From contig JABZFM010000003.1 in NCBI GenBank assembly GCA_014237465.1, positions 124,001 to 188,000 of the forward strand: a stretch of DNA of 64,000 nt. The letters are read 5' to 3'. Source of the stretch: Desulfobacteraceae bacterium (GTDB lineage: Bacteria > Desulfobacterota > Desulfobacteria > Desulfobacterales > Desulfosalsimonadaceae). The notes beneath the pieces were generated by a model that saw nothing but the letters and a program-made list of their open reading frames with translations, was not told where the DNA came from and searched no databases. A program made the position numbers and the translations under genes. Shown here in pieces: positions 37,649-45,400 of this stretch (within the stretch, counting starts at the first letter, position 1; each line of letters starts with the position of its first letter).

Positions 37649-38524
37649 ATGCCCCCCCCATTAAAACTCGGCATCCCCAAAGGAAGCCTCCAGAATGCAA
37701 CCATTGAACTGTTCAGGCGGTCCGGGTGGAAAATAAATGTTACCGAAAGAAATTATTTTCCGGATATCAATGATGACACCATCACATGCGCCCTTTGCCG
37801 TGCCCAGGAAATGTCCATTAATGTTGAAAGCGGAATTTTAGATGCCGGCCTGACCGGCCTGGACTGGATTGCGGAAAACAACTCGGACATTCACGTGGTA
37901 AGCGACCTTGTCTACTCAAAAGTCAGCACCCGTCCGGCCCGATGGGTTATTGCCGTGGCCTATGATTCTTCGGTAAAGACCATTGAAGACCTTAAAGGCA
38001 AAACCATCTCCACTGAAATGATGAAATATACCCAACGGTTTTTTGCCGAAAAAGGGATTAATGTCAAAGTCAAATTTTCATGGGGGGCAACCGAAGCCAA
38101 AGTGGTATCCGGTCTGGCGGATGCCATTGTTGAGATCACCGAAACCGAAAGTACCATCAAGGCCCATGGGCTGCGAATTATCCATGAAATGATGCAGACC
38201 AACACCCAGCTGATTGCCAATCACGACGCCTGGAAGATTCCGGAGAAACGGGAAAAGATTGAACAGATCGCCCTGCTGTTAAAAGGCGCACTCCTGGCTG
38301 AAAATATGGTGGGGCTGAAAATGAATGTGCCGAATACCGGCCTGGAAAAAATCGTTTCACTGCTGCCCAGTTTACATGCGCCGACTGTGGCGTCTTTGTA
38401 CCAGTCCGACTGGTTTTCCGTTGAAACGGTTGTCAACTCCAATACGGTCCGCGACCTGATTCCCAATTTAATGAAGCACGGTGCCGAAGGGATTGTTGAG
38501 TACCCCCTGAACAAAGTGGTATAA
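37649..38524 (+). CDS. hisG: ATP phosphoribosyltransferase, long form
   Basis: 291 residues, with LGIPKGSLQNATIELFRRSGW at the N-terminus, the PRPP region DAIVEITETESTIKAHGL, and a C-terminal regulatory (ACT-like) domain. It commits ATP and PRPP to histidine synthesis; the long form does not need HisZ. Rest of the his operon is absent from the window. Confidence 0.96.
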   Translation: MPPPLKLGIPKGSLQNATIELFRRSGWKINVTERNYFPDINDDTITCALCRAQEMSINVESGILDAGLTGLDWIAENNSDIHVVSDLVYSKVSTRPARWVIAVAYDSSVKTIEDLKGKTISTEMMKYTQRFFAEKGINVKVKFSWGATEAKVVSGLADAIVEITETESTIKAHGLRIIHEMMQTNTQLIANHDAWKIPEKREKIEQIALLLKGALLAENMVGLKMNVPNTGLEKIVSLLPSLHAPTVASLYQSDWFSVETVVNSNTVRDLIPNLMKHGAEGIVEYPLNKVV

Positions 38525-38526
38525 TT

Positions 38527-38650
38527 GATGGTTTCGCAAAAAACCCGAATTCTGTGTTCCGCTGCATTCTTCGTTTCTTCAAAGTACGCTTAGTACGAAT
38601 CATCACTCAGAATTTGCGCGCCTTGAATTTGGGACTTTTTTCGTTGCCAT
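38527..38650 (+). repeat. palindromic element family A, copy 3, at the end of hisG
   Basis: It begins 3 bases after the hisG stop with GATGGTTTCGCAAAAAAC and ends GACTTTTTTCGTTGCCATC. The central mini-stem is GTACGCTTAGTAC and the far part reads CTCAGAATTTGCGCGCCTTG. The orientation relative to the gene is as in copies 1, 2 and 5. Confidence 0.8.
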
Positions 38651-38665
38651 CGAAAAAGTTAAGAT

Positions 38666-39256
38666 ATGATCATCAAATCAGCAGAATTTGTCGTAAGCGC
38701 CACCCGGCCCGGAAACTATCCGCCGGAAAACTTGCCGGAAATTGCGTTTGCCGGACGCTCCAATGTGGGAAAATCCACCCTGATCAATAAGCTGGTCAAC
38801 CGGAAACACCTGGTGAAAACCAGTTCGACCCCTGGCCGGACCCAGCTTTTGAATTTTTTCAATATCAACGAAGCGTTTGTGTTCGTTGATCTACCGGGGT
38901 ACGGCTATGCCAAAGTACCGGAACGGGTAAAAAAAGACTGGGGCAAAATGATTGAAACATATCTTTCCACCCGGTCGACGTTAAAGGGCGTGGTGCTGAT
39001 TCTTGATATCCGCCGCAACCCGGGCGAAGATGAGCACAACTTTATTTCATGGCTGCACCAGCAGGAAATCCCGACAATTTTAATCCTGACCAAGGCCGAT
39101 AAGTTATCGAAAACCAAACAAAAAAAACAGGTCCAGCTCATTGAAAAGGCGCTTTCAATTAATCCGGAAGGATTAATATGCTTTTCGGCGAAAACACGCC
39201 AGGGACTGGATAATGTGTGGAAGGCTATTGAGTATTGTATTGAAGACTCAGAATAA
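38666..39256 (+). CDS. engB: ribosome biogenesis GTP-binding protein EngB/YsxC
   Basis: 196 residues. G1 GRSNVGKSTLIN, G3 DLPGYG and G4 TKAD are clear. EngB helps late assembly of the large ribosomal subunit. The next gene but one element is era, another ribosome-assembly GTPase. Confidence 0.95.
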   Translation: MIIKSAEFVVSATRPGNYPPENLPEIAFAGRSNVGKSTLINKLVNRKHLVKTSSTPGRTQLLNFFNINEAFVFVDLPGYGYAKVPERVKKDWGKMIETYLSTRSTLKGVVLILDIRRNPGEDEHNFISWLHQQEIPTILILTKADKLSKTKQKKQVQLIEKALSINPEGLICFSAKTRQGLDNVWKAIEYCIEDSE

Positions 39257-39259
39257 CCT

Positions 39260-39360
39260 CAGAAGTCGGAGCGAAGCAGGAACTGCGTTATTCAGCCCGT
39301 GAAGTAGCACACTACGTCTTTAGGCTGAAATGCCTTGTTCCTGCAGCGCTCCGACTCCTG
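39260..39360 (+). repeat. palindromic element family C, copy 2, at the end of engB
   Basis: Begins 4 bases after the engB stop. Arms AGAAGTCGGAGCG and CGCTCCGACTCCT with GCAGGAAC / GTTCCTGC pair; the interior TTATTCAGCC ... GTAGCACACTAC ... AGGCTGAAATGCC matches the pstB copy at 12689. Confidence 0.8.
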
Positions 39361-39417
39361 GAAAAATTGTGGTATAATTAAAAAATTATAAATATCAGAG
39401 ATATTTAAGGATCTGAA

Positions 39418-40329
39418 GTGACAGACATCAATGAACAATTTCAAGGTTTTAAATCCGGTTTTGCCGCCATTATCGGTGCGCCGAATGTGGGTAAGTCGAC
39501 ACTTTTAAACACCATGATCGGTGAAAAAATCTCGATTACATCGAGCAAGCCCCAGACCACCCGCAACCGGATTGCCGGGGTGTGTCATCAGTCCGGCTTT
39601 CAGATTGTATTTTTAGATACCCCGGGCATTCACATGAGCAAAAAACCATTGAACAGCAAAATGGTGGAAGTGGCCATGGCAGCCATCAATGATGTGGATC
39701 TCGTCCTGCTGGTAATCGACGCGTCCAACCTGGAACCGGCATCAGAACAGTTGATTTTGAATAAACTCAGAGACGGCAGAAAGCCCCCGGCCATCCTCGC
39801 AATTAATAAAATCGACAAGGTAAAAAAACCCAAACTGCTCAATTTAATCAATAAGTGGGCAAAAGCCTACACATTTGAAGAAATTATCCCGGTGTCCGCC
39901 ATCGAAGGCACCCAGGTGGACGATCTGCTGACTGCCATGAAAAAACAGCTTCCGGACGGTCCCCCGTATTTCCCGGAAGACATGATCACGGATATGCCGG
40001 AACGGTTTATCGCCGCGGAAATGATCCGCGAAAAAGTTTTTGAGCTGACCGCCCAGGAAATCCCGTTTTCAACAGCGGTTACCATTGAGGCGTTTGAAGA
40101 ACTTTCCAAAAAAAATCTGGTCCGTATCCATGCTGCCATTCATATTGAACGAAAATCCCAGAAAGGGATCATTATCGGGAAACAGGGTGCTATGCTCCGT
40201 CAGATCGGCGAAGCCGCCCGGCTTGACATTGAGCGAATGGTGGGCACACGGGTTTTTTTAAAGCTCTTTGTCCGGATTGAAAAAAACTGGAGCAAGGATG
40301 CCAGAGCCATGAGAAAACTGGGATATTAA
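39418..40329 (+). CDS. era: GTPase Era
   Basis: 303 residues. G1 GAPNVGKSTLLN, G3 DTPGIH, G4 NKID and the C-terminal KH domain with IIGKQGAMLRQIG. It binds 16S rRNA in small-subunit assembly. The start is a GTG at 39418 with an AAGGAT site. Confidence 0.96.
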   Translation: MTDINEQFQGFKSGFAAIIGAPNVGKSTLLNTMIGEKISITSSKPQTTRNRIAGVCHQSGFQIVFLDTPGIHMSKKPLNSKMVEVAMAAINDVDLVLLVIDASNLEPASEQLILNKLRDGRKPPAILAINKIDKVKKPKLLNLINKWAKAYTFEEIIPVSAIEGTQVDDLLTAMKKQLPDGPPYFPEDMITDMPERFIAAEMIREKVFELTAQEIPFSTAVTIEAFEELSKKNLVRIHAAIHIERKSQKGIIIGKQGAMLRQIGEAARLDIERMVGTRVFLKLFVRIEKNWSKDARAMRKLGY

Positions 40330-40375
40330 AACACAGAAAAGCTTAAATAAACAGATTGTTATGAGAAAATTGATG

Positions 40376-40413
40376 TTCTTCAGCCTTCAGCCTTCAACCT
40401 AAACACCTAATTA
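40376..40413 (+). repeat. heptameric TTCAGCC repeat after era
   Basis: TTCTTCAGCC, TTCAGCC and TTCAACC then CTAAACACCTAATTA, just upstream of the next start codon; nearly the same string is present at 28013. Confidence 0.6.
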
Positions 40414-40415
40414 CG

Positions 40416-41252
40416 ATGATCCTCTCCTTTCACCCCATTATCGTTGCAGACAAAAATATCATTTGCGCCGGACGAGACCCCGGCAAAGAAGAGCTTGACG
40501 CCATCAAACAGGCGGATGCTGTTATCCTCCCCCAGGGATGCAGACAAACGTTATATGACATGGCCGTTGCCCATTGTCAGAATATTTTCCCTGATTATCA
40601 CGCCAAATTTAAATTCCCCGGAAAAATTGGCCAGACAGGGCTTTTTGCGCATTTTGACCTGCCCTGCCCGCGAACTGAAACATTCACATCACTTGACGAT
40701 TTTTTTCATAAAACCCGCCCATCCCATCAGGCATTGAGTTTTGATTATCCTTTTGTATTTAAATTTGACTGGGGCGGTGAAGGGGATAATGTCAAACGAA
40801 TCAATTCGTTAGCAGAATTTGATAGCATTCTTGCAAAAGCAGCCTCCTGTGAACGCACCGGCCAATATGGGTTTATAATTCAGGAATTTATTCAGACAGA
40901 CAACCGCTCCCTCAGAGTTGCGGTGATCGGGCAAAAACGGATTTCCTACTGGCGGACCCAGTCCGATCCGGATCAATTCGGTACAGCGATCGCAAAAGGC
41001 GCTGAAATTGATTCAGATTCTGACCCGGTCAAGCAGCGCACCGGCATCAAAATGGTTAACCGCCTGTGTGAAAAAACCGGAATCAACCTGGCCGGTATTG
41101 ACCTGATTTTCCCTGAAACATCCGGCACCGCTGATCCGTTATTTCTGGAAATCAATTATTTCTTCGGCAGAACCGGTATCGGCGGTTCGGAACGGTTTTA
41201 CGGACTCCTGGAGGAAGAGGTCAGGATTTGGCTTAAAAATTTGGGATTTTGA
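40416..41252 (+). CDS. ATP-grasp enzyme, RimK/glutathione synthase-like
   Basis: 278 residues. ATP-binding segments are PFVFKFDWGGEGDNVK near 111-126 and GFIIQEFIQ near 152-160, and the metal-binding end DPLFLEINYFFGRTGIGG carries E and N. It probably forms an amide or peptide bond on a small acid. It is a different subfamily from the GAK ATP-grasp enzyme. It sits between era and an HNH nuclease gene; no partner gene reveals the substrate. Confidence 0.8.
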   Translation: MILSFHPIIVADKNIICAGRDPGKEELDAIKQADAVILPQGCRQTLYDMAVAHCQNIFPDYHAKFKFPGKIGQTGLFAHFDLPCPRTETFTSLDDFFHKTRPSHQALSFDYPFVFKFDWGGEGDNVKRINSLAEFDSILAKAASCERTGQYGFIIQEFIQTDNRSLRVAVIGQKRISYWRTQSDPDQFGTAIAKGAEIDSDSDPVKQRTGIKMVNRLCEKTGINLAGIDLIFPETSGTADPLFLEINYFFGRTGIGGSERFYGLLEEEVRIWLKNLGF

Positions 41253-41303
41253 TTCGGATACAAAAACCAACTTTCTGCAAGACAACTTGCAAACAGGATC
41301 ACG

Positions 41304-41600
41304 ATGAACGGATTTTCATACGTTCCGGATGATGACGAAATCAGACGGGAAAAAAACAAGGCCAGAGAACTGCGGACGTCCCAATGGTGGAAACGGAAAT
41401 GCGCCGAAGGCGTCTGCTATTACTGCAACAACAGGTTTCCGACAAAAGAGCTGACCATGGACCATATCGTACCCATTGCCCGGGGCGGAAAAAGCACAAA
41501 AAACAATGTGGTCCCCTGCTGTAAGGCATGTAATACCGAGAAAAAATCAAAACTATTAATGGAGTGGAAGCCGATTTCGGATTCAAACAGCACCGATTAA
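41304..41600 (+). CDS. HNH endonuclease
   Basis: 98 residues. CYYCNNRFPTKELTMDHIVP then CKAC form the HNH core with two zinc-binding Cys pairs and the DH metal site. No mobile element is attached, so a cellular nuclease or restriction-like role is possible. Confidence 0.85.
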   Translation: MNGFSYVPDDDEIRREKNKARELRTSQWWKRKCAEGVCYYCNNRFPTKELTMDHIVPIARGGKSTKNNVVPCCKACNTEKKSKLLMEWKPISDSNSTD

Positions 41601-41923
41601 GCCGCTCTCCAAGCGCTTGCTTCCTTGCCTGCCGTCCTGCCCATAATATTTTCCCCTTTATTAATTTATCCTTGACAAGCTGTGTTCAGAACCTTAATCT
41701 CAAATTGAGCATATGCCCATAAATTCTGCTTTTAAAATCAGTGAACTTAAACAATTTTGAAGAGGCCCGAACGTAAGGGGCCACCGGAGTTATAAAATTT
41801 AACCGGATATTTCCGGTCAACGCAGTGTGCTGGTTATCAACCCACTATATTGCAAAAAAATATAAACTGGGGTATTGCAAAAAATAGAACCTTAACGTTA
41901 ATTCAAGGATCAGGAGAATTAAA
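41601..41923. promoter_or_regulatory. interval before the NifX-like gene
   Basis: About 320 bp without a gene. A TTGACA box at 41672 with a weak -10, a small stem GGCCC / GGGCC near 41765-41784 and an ACCGGA / TCCGGT stem at 41803-41818 lie in order before the NifX-like gene. This could be a structured leader; no known riboswitch is recognised. Confidence 0.35.
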
Positions 41924-42271
41924 ATGAGATTTGCAATCCCCGTTGCAAAAGGCATACTGACCATGCATTTTGGTCACGCAAAAGAATTCGTGATCATGGA
42001 TGTTGACGGAAATAAAGTTAAAAATAAAAAAGTACTTACACCGCCGCTCCATGCCCCGGGCGTGTTGCCCAAATGGTTAAAAGAACTCGGCGTAAACATC
42101 ATTATTGCCGGCGGCATGGGCGCCAGCGCGGTGCAGCTGTTTGGTGAATGCGGTATCAAGGTAATTACCGGGGCGCCGACCATTGAACCTGAAAAGCTGA
42201 TTCAGCATTATCTGGACAATACACTGTTAACGACTTTTAATGCCTGCGATCACAAAGGGGGCGGGCATTAA
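41924..42271 (+). CDS. NifX/NifB-family iron-molybdenum cofactor-binding-like protein
   Basis: 115 residues. MRFAIPVAKGILTMHFGHAKEF, then GGMGASAVQLFGECGI, is the dinitrogenase iron-molybdenum cofactor fold. Small stand-alone members bind iron-sulfur or metal clusters and occur in many anaerobes without nitrogenase. It is 23 bp before a metallo-hydrolase gene. A CAGGAG site precedes the ATG. Confidence 0.85.
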   Translation: MRFAIPVAKGILTMHFGHAKEFVIMDVDGNKVKNKKVLTPPLHAPGVLPKWLKELGVNIIIAGGMGASAVQLFGECGIKVITGAPTIEPEKLIQHYLDNTLLTTFNACDHKGGGH

Positions 42272-42294
42272 AAATTAAAATTTGAGGAAACGCC

Positions 42295-43287
42295 ATGATT
42301 GCCCTATACATTTTTTTAGTTCTGACTGCTTTTATCGCGCTGATTTTAGCAAAAAAAATCCTTCAGTTAAAAAAAGGAAAAAAACTGGCAGATGCCCAGG
42401 TCGCCGGTATGAAAATAAGCAAACTGGCATCGCCCGGGACCGTCAAAGCGCTTTCAATCCTTCCGCTGATAGATTATTATACGGATAACGCGGATTTAAA
42501 AACAGAACCCGGAGTCTCCTATCTGGTTTCAGCCGATGCGACCAATATCTTACTGGATGTCGGCTTTAACAAAAAAAAGGAGCACCCGTCACCGCTGCTC
42601 CAGAACATGAAAACACTGGGCATCTCAGAATCGGATCTGGATATGATTTTTATCAGCCACCCGCATCTGGACCATCTGGGGGGGATGACGGAACAGAAAG
42701 AAAAAACATTCAGTTTCTCTAAGGGCCCTGTGTCCCTACCGAATATACCGGTATATTCGCCGGTCAAAATCTCTGCCTCCAGGTGGAACCCGGGCCCGGA
42801 AACGAAAGTGATTACAGATCCCGCGGTCTTAAAAGAAGGAATCGTCAGCATCGGCGTCATTCCACGATTTTTATTCCTCATGGGACATACCCTGGAAAAT
42901 GCACTGGCCATCAATGTTGAAGGCAAAGGGATTGTCCTGGTCATCGGGTGCGGCCATCAGACCATTGAACGGATTATTGAACGGACCCGAGCCCTGTTTG
43001 ACGAACCAATCTACGCAATTATCGGCGGCCTCCATTACCCGGTACACGGCGGCAGGATCATGATCGGCCCTATCAATATTCAAAGGCTTGTCGGCTCAGA
43101 CAGACCACCGTGGGTCAGCATTCGTGAATCCGACGTGCAAAGTGCCATTGCAGCGATCAAAAGTGTGTCCCCCAAAATCGTTGCCTTGTCCCCCCATGAC
43201 AGCTCCGACTGGTGTATTGATCAGTTTAAACAGGCATTCGGAGATACCTATGTGGATGTGAAGGTCGGACAAAAAATCGTGATCTAA
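42295..43287 (+). CDS. membrane-anchored metallo-beta-lactamase-fold hydrolase
   Basis: 330 residues. An N-terminal membrane helix (about 1-20) is followed by an MBL domain with ISHPHLDHLGG and further His ligands in IGCGHQTIERI and GGLHYPVHGG. It resembles the group with 7,8-dihydropterin-methyl-phosphate synthase-like members, found with NifX-like proteins in anaerobes. The reaction is not known for this branch. Confidence 0.8.
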   Translation: MIALYIFLVLTAFIALILAKKILQLKKGKKLADAQVAGMKISKLASPGTVKALSILPLIDYYTDNADLKTEPGVSYLVSADATNILLDVGFNKKKEHPSPLLQNMKTLGISESDLDMIFISHPHLDHLGGMTEQKEKTFSFSKGPVSLPNIPVYSPVKISASRWNPGPETKVITDPAVLKEGIVSIGVIPRFLFLMGHTLENALAINVEGKGIVLVIGCGHQTIERIIERTRALFDEPIYAIIGGLHYPVHGGRIMIGPINIQRLVGSDRPPWVSIRESDVQSAIAAIKSVSPKIVALSPHDSSDWCIDQFKQAFGDTYVDVKVGQKIVI

Positions 43288-43473
43288 GGGCTCGCTCAAA
43301 AATAACTTCACATTTTGATGCAAAAGATTTCAAAGATGTTTATAAATTCGGGGCAAAAATTATTAGCTCCAAACAGTTATTGGAGGCAATAAAATGGGAG
43401 CATTAAGCCCTGAGATTACCTGAATCCATACATCGCCATATTCGAGACATCGCAAACCATATTGGAGGTAATT

Positions 43474-43983
43474 ATGAAAAAGAGCATAATCATTTTTGTA
43501 ATATTATTGTTGGGTATTATGTTTACCGCACAATCTTCAGTTGCAGGGCCGCATCGGCTTGGAGTTGGATGGCAGTGGTGGCAAACTATTGATGATATAG
43601 ATTTTGATAATTTTGATGAAAAAGGATATGCGTGGATGTTCACATATCAATACAAACCATCACTACTCGGTTGCCAACTTGATCTTGAATTTTCCAACCA
43701 GAAACTTGGCAGCAGGTCTAGAAATGTTATTAGCCCCGTGGCTTATGTTCTTTTAGGTGGTCTGATATACGGAGGACTCGGCATTGGATCCAATTACGCT
43801 AGCGACAACTGGACAGATCCATTTTATGCTTTAAGACTGGGCCTTGATTTTACGCTTTTCGAAAAATTTCATCTTGATGTCAATGCTAACTACAGGTTTG
43901 AGGATTGGGATTATGATAAAGTGGTAGAAGATATTGATACCGATACAATCACACTGGGGCTTGCGGTTAGGTATGAGTTTTAA
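43474..43983 (+). CDS. small outer-membrane beta-barrel protein
   Basis: About 169 residues from the ATG at 43474, which has a TTGGAGG site. A signal peptide ends SVAG; the mature part alternates barrel strands rich in Trp and Tyr and ends GLAVRYEF with a C-terminal Phe. It is probably an eight-strand barrel of the OmpA/OmpW size class. Function is unknown. Confidence 0.75.
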   Translation: MKKSIIIFVILLLGIMFTAQSSVAGPHRLGVGWQWWQTIDDIDFDNFDEKGYAWMFTYQYKPSLLGCQLDLEFSNQKLGSRSRNVISPVAYVLLGGLIYGGLGIGSNYASDNWTDPFYALRLGLDFTLFEKFHLDVNANYRFEDWDYDKVVEDIDTDTITLGLAVRYEF

Positions 43984-44052
43984 TCGGTATGAACTTTTAA
44001 AATATCATACAGTCTATTATAGGGCTTTCTATAAAAGTCAGATTTCTCAATA

Positions 44053-44470
44053 TCAGCTTAATCTTTGCTTATAATTTTCCAGCCCGGCCCCAAAATTCAA
44101 ATCATTAAAAAGCCAAAAAAGAATGCCTTTGAGCCATCTTTCCAGATTCATTACAAGAAATGTCAGCAGTATGGCACTCTCTAAACTGATTCGATCCACA
44201 TAGCTGTACCCTATCAAGCTGACTGAAATCTTGGCGCCAAACTCAGTAGCCGCCCAGGCTTGCCCCGCTTGCTCGGTCTGACATGGGGCTGAGAAATGCT
44301 CACGATCCGATCCGCTATTCTGTTGGAATGATTGTCATGCATCCATTTCTGCTGGCGATAGACCTCGGCAGAGACCAGCAATTTTTTATACACCCGACAA
44401 TCCAGCAAAAACAGCGAGCTTTGACAGCTCAATTGACCAATGCTTTTCAGGTTGCGATGGCAAAGTAAAA
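44053..44470 (-). pseudogene. degraded IS5-group (IS1182-like) transposase remnant
   Basis: Read leftwards, VYRQQKWMHDNHSNRIADRI then SISQPHVRPSKRGKPGR is the mid-domain of IS1182-like DDE transposases. After GKPGR the frame shifts, and the next frame gives TEFGAKISVSLIGYSYVDRI and LVMNLERWLKG to a stop at 44053. The N-terminal part is missing and part of the core appears deleted. No terminal inverted repeats were recognised, so it is a dead relic. Confidence 0.8.
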
Positions 44471-44472
44471 AG
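44456..44472. repeat. fragment of palindromic element family A
   Basis: GATGGCAAAGTAAAAAG equals the outer arm of copy 1 (7983). It lies exactly between the transposase remnant and the wrbA remnant, suggesting the junction formed at such an element. Confidence 0.55.
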
Positions 44473-44484
44473 CATTTTCAAACA

Positions 44485-44624
44485 CTCCCGGTTGCACCGT
44501 TAAAAAACTGACCGAAGCAGATGCAATTATTTTCGGAACACCGACCCGGTTCGGCAACCGAAGGTCCCAGACATATCTGCAAACCCAAACCGGAGAAATC
44601 AATTTTGTCTGCATTGCCTGCTAA
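44485..44624 (+). pseudogene. fragment of a WrbA-like NAD(P)H:quinone oxidoreductase
   Basis: One frame reads EADAIIFGTPTRFGN followed by a poorly matching RRSQTYLQTQTGE and a stop at 44624. The first part is the FMN-phosphate loop of WrbA. There is no start, no N-terminal flavodoxin loop and no C-terminal half, so it is a dead fragment. Confidence 0.75.
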
Positions 44625-44771
44625 ATATTTAGTATTTTCTTGTTTTTATTGACATCACAGGCAATAGTTGATAATTTTTTGCCGGTTTCTTGTAAATTCA
44701 CATATAATATAAATATAATGTGTTAGGTTATTTTTCGGAAATCTTTACGATGACAAGGAGGGTGAGTAAAA

Positions 44772-45239
44772 ATGAAAGGCAAACGAATTTTTTTATTATT
44801 GGCAATCGTTGGTGTTGCGATGTTTCTTTTCGGCGCATCCATCAATGCAAACGAATCAGGAGCTGTTGATGATGTTTTTGAAATGAATAATACAGAAGCT
44901 TTTGCCAAGCACAAAAAGAGTATTTGTATGTTCACTCATAAAAAACATACTGCCGCGGAACCAGATGGCTACGGAATCGCCTGCGGCGAATGTCACCATG
45001 ATGACAACGGAAAACCGCTGGAACTCAAAGAAGGGGATGCGGTCCAGGGCTGCATGGAATGTCATGATAAAGCGGAAAAACCCAAAAAACCAAAAGGGAT
45101 TGCCAAAGAAGAATGGAAAGAAATGCAGCTTGAATATTACTATGGCGCAGTTCACAGTAACTGTATTGACTGCCACAAAACAGGCGGTGCCGGTCCGGTT
45201 AAATGTGCGGAGTGTCATCCCAAACCGGAAAAAAAATAG
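44772..45239 (+). CDS. tetrahaem cytochrome c3-family protein
   Basis: 155 residues. A signal peptide ends near SINA. Four CxxCH sites are visible: CGECH, CMECH, CIDCH and CAECH, with extra His residues (FTHKKH, HHDD) as sixth ligands. Such periplasmic cytochromes receive electrons from hydrogenases and pass them to membrane complexes in sulfate reducers. It has an AGGAGGGTG site. Its neighbour is the dsr operon, but on the other strand. Confidence 0.9.
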   Translation: MKGKRIFLLLAIVGVAMFLFGASINANESGAVDDVFEMNNTEAFAKHKKSICMFTHKKHTAAEPDGYGIACGECHHDDNGKPLELKEGDAVQGCMECHDKAEKPKKPKGIAKEEWKEMQLEYYYGAVHSNCIDCHKTGGAGPVKCAECHPKPEKK

Positions 45240-45270
45240 TCTTTAATTATAGAAACTTTATAAAAAATAA

Positions 45271-45305
45271 AAGCCGGGCGTATAAATCTCATATGCCTGG
45301 CTTTT
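45271..45305 (+). terminator. terminator after the cytochrome gene
   Basis: AAGCCGGGC and GCCTGGCTTTTT pair with one G-T over a 15-base loop, ending in five Ts. Confidence 0.75.
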
Positions 45306-45368
45306 TCTATGTTAAATGATAGCAGCAACTCAGGAACAATTCAATCTGCAGAAAATTGTCACCCCATG

Positions 45369-45400
45369 TTCTTCAGTCTTCAGTCTTCAGCCTAAATACC
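45369..45400 (-). repeat. heptameric repeat forming the cbiA C-terminus
   Basis: TTCAGTC, TTCAGTC and TTCAGCC in tandem on the plus strand; on the minus strand they encode the last residues of the amidotransferase (LKTED) and its stop. Confidence 0.6.

Noticed and set aside
44214-44432. Intact transposase gene
   Set aside because: The frame is broken after GKPGR, the N-terminus is missing and no terminal repeats were found, so it is called a remnant.
6893-45400. CRISPR array from the heptameric repeats
   Set aside because: Units are 7 bases, adjacent without spacers, and scattered; there is no array and no cas gene.
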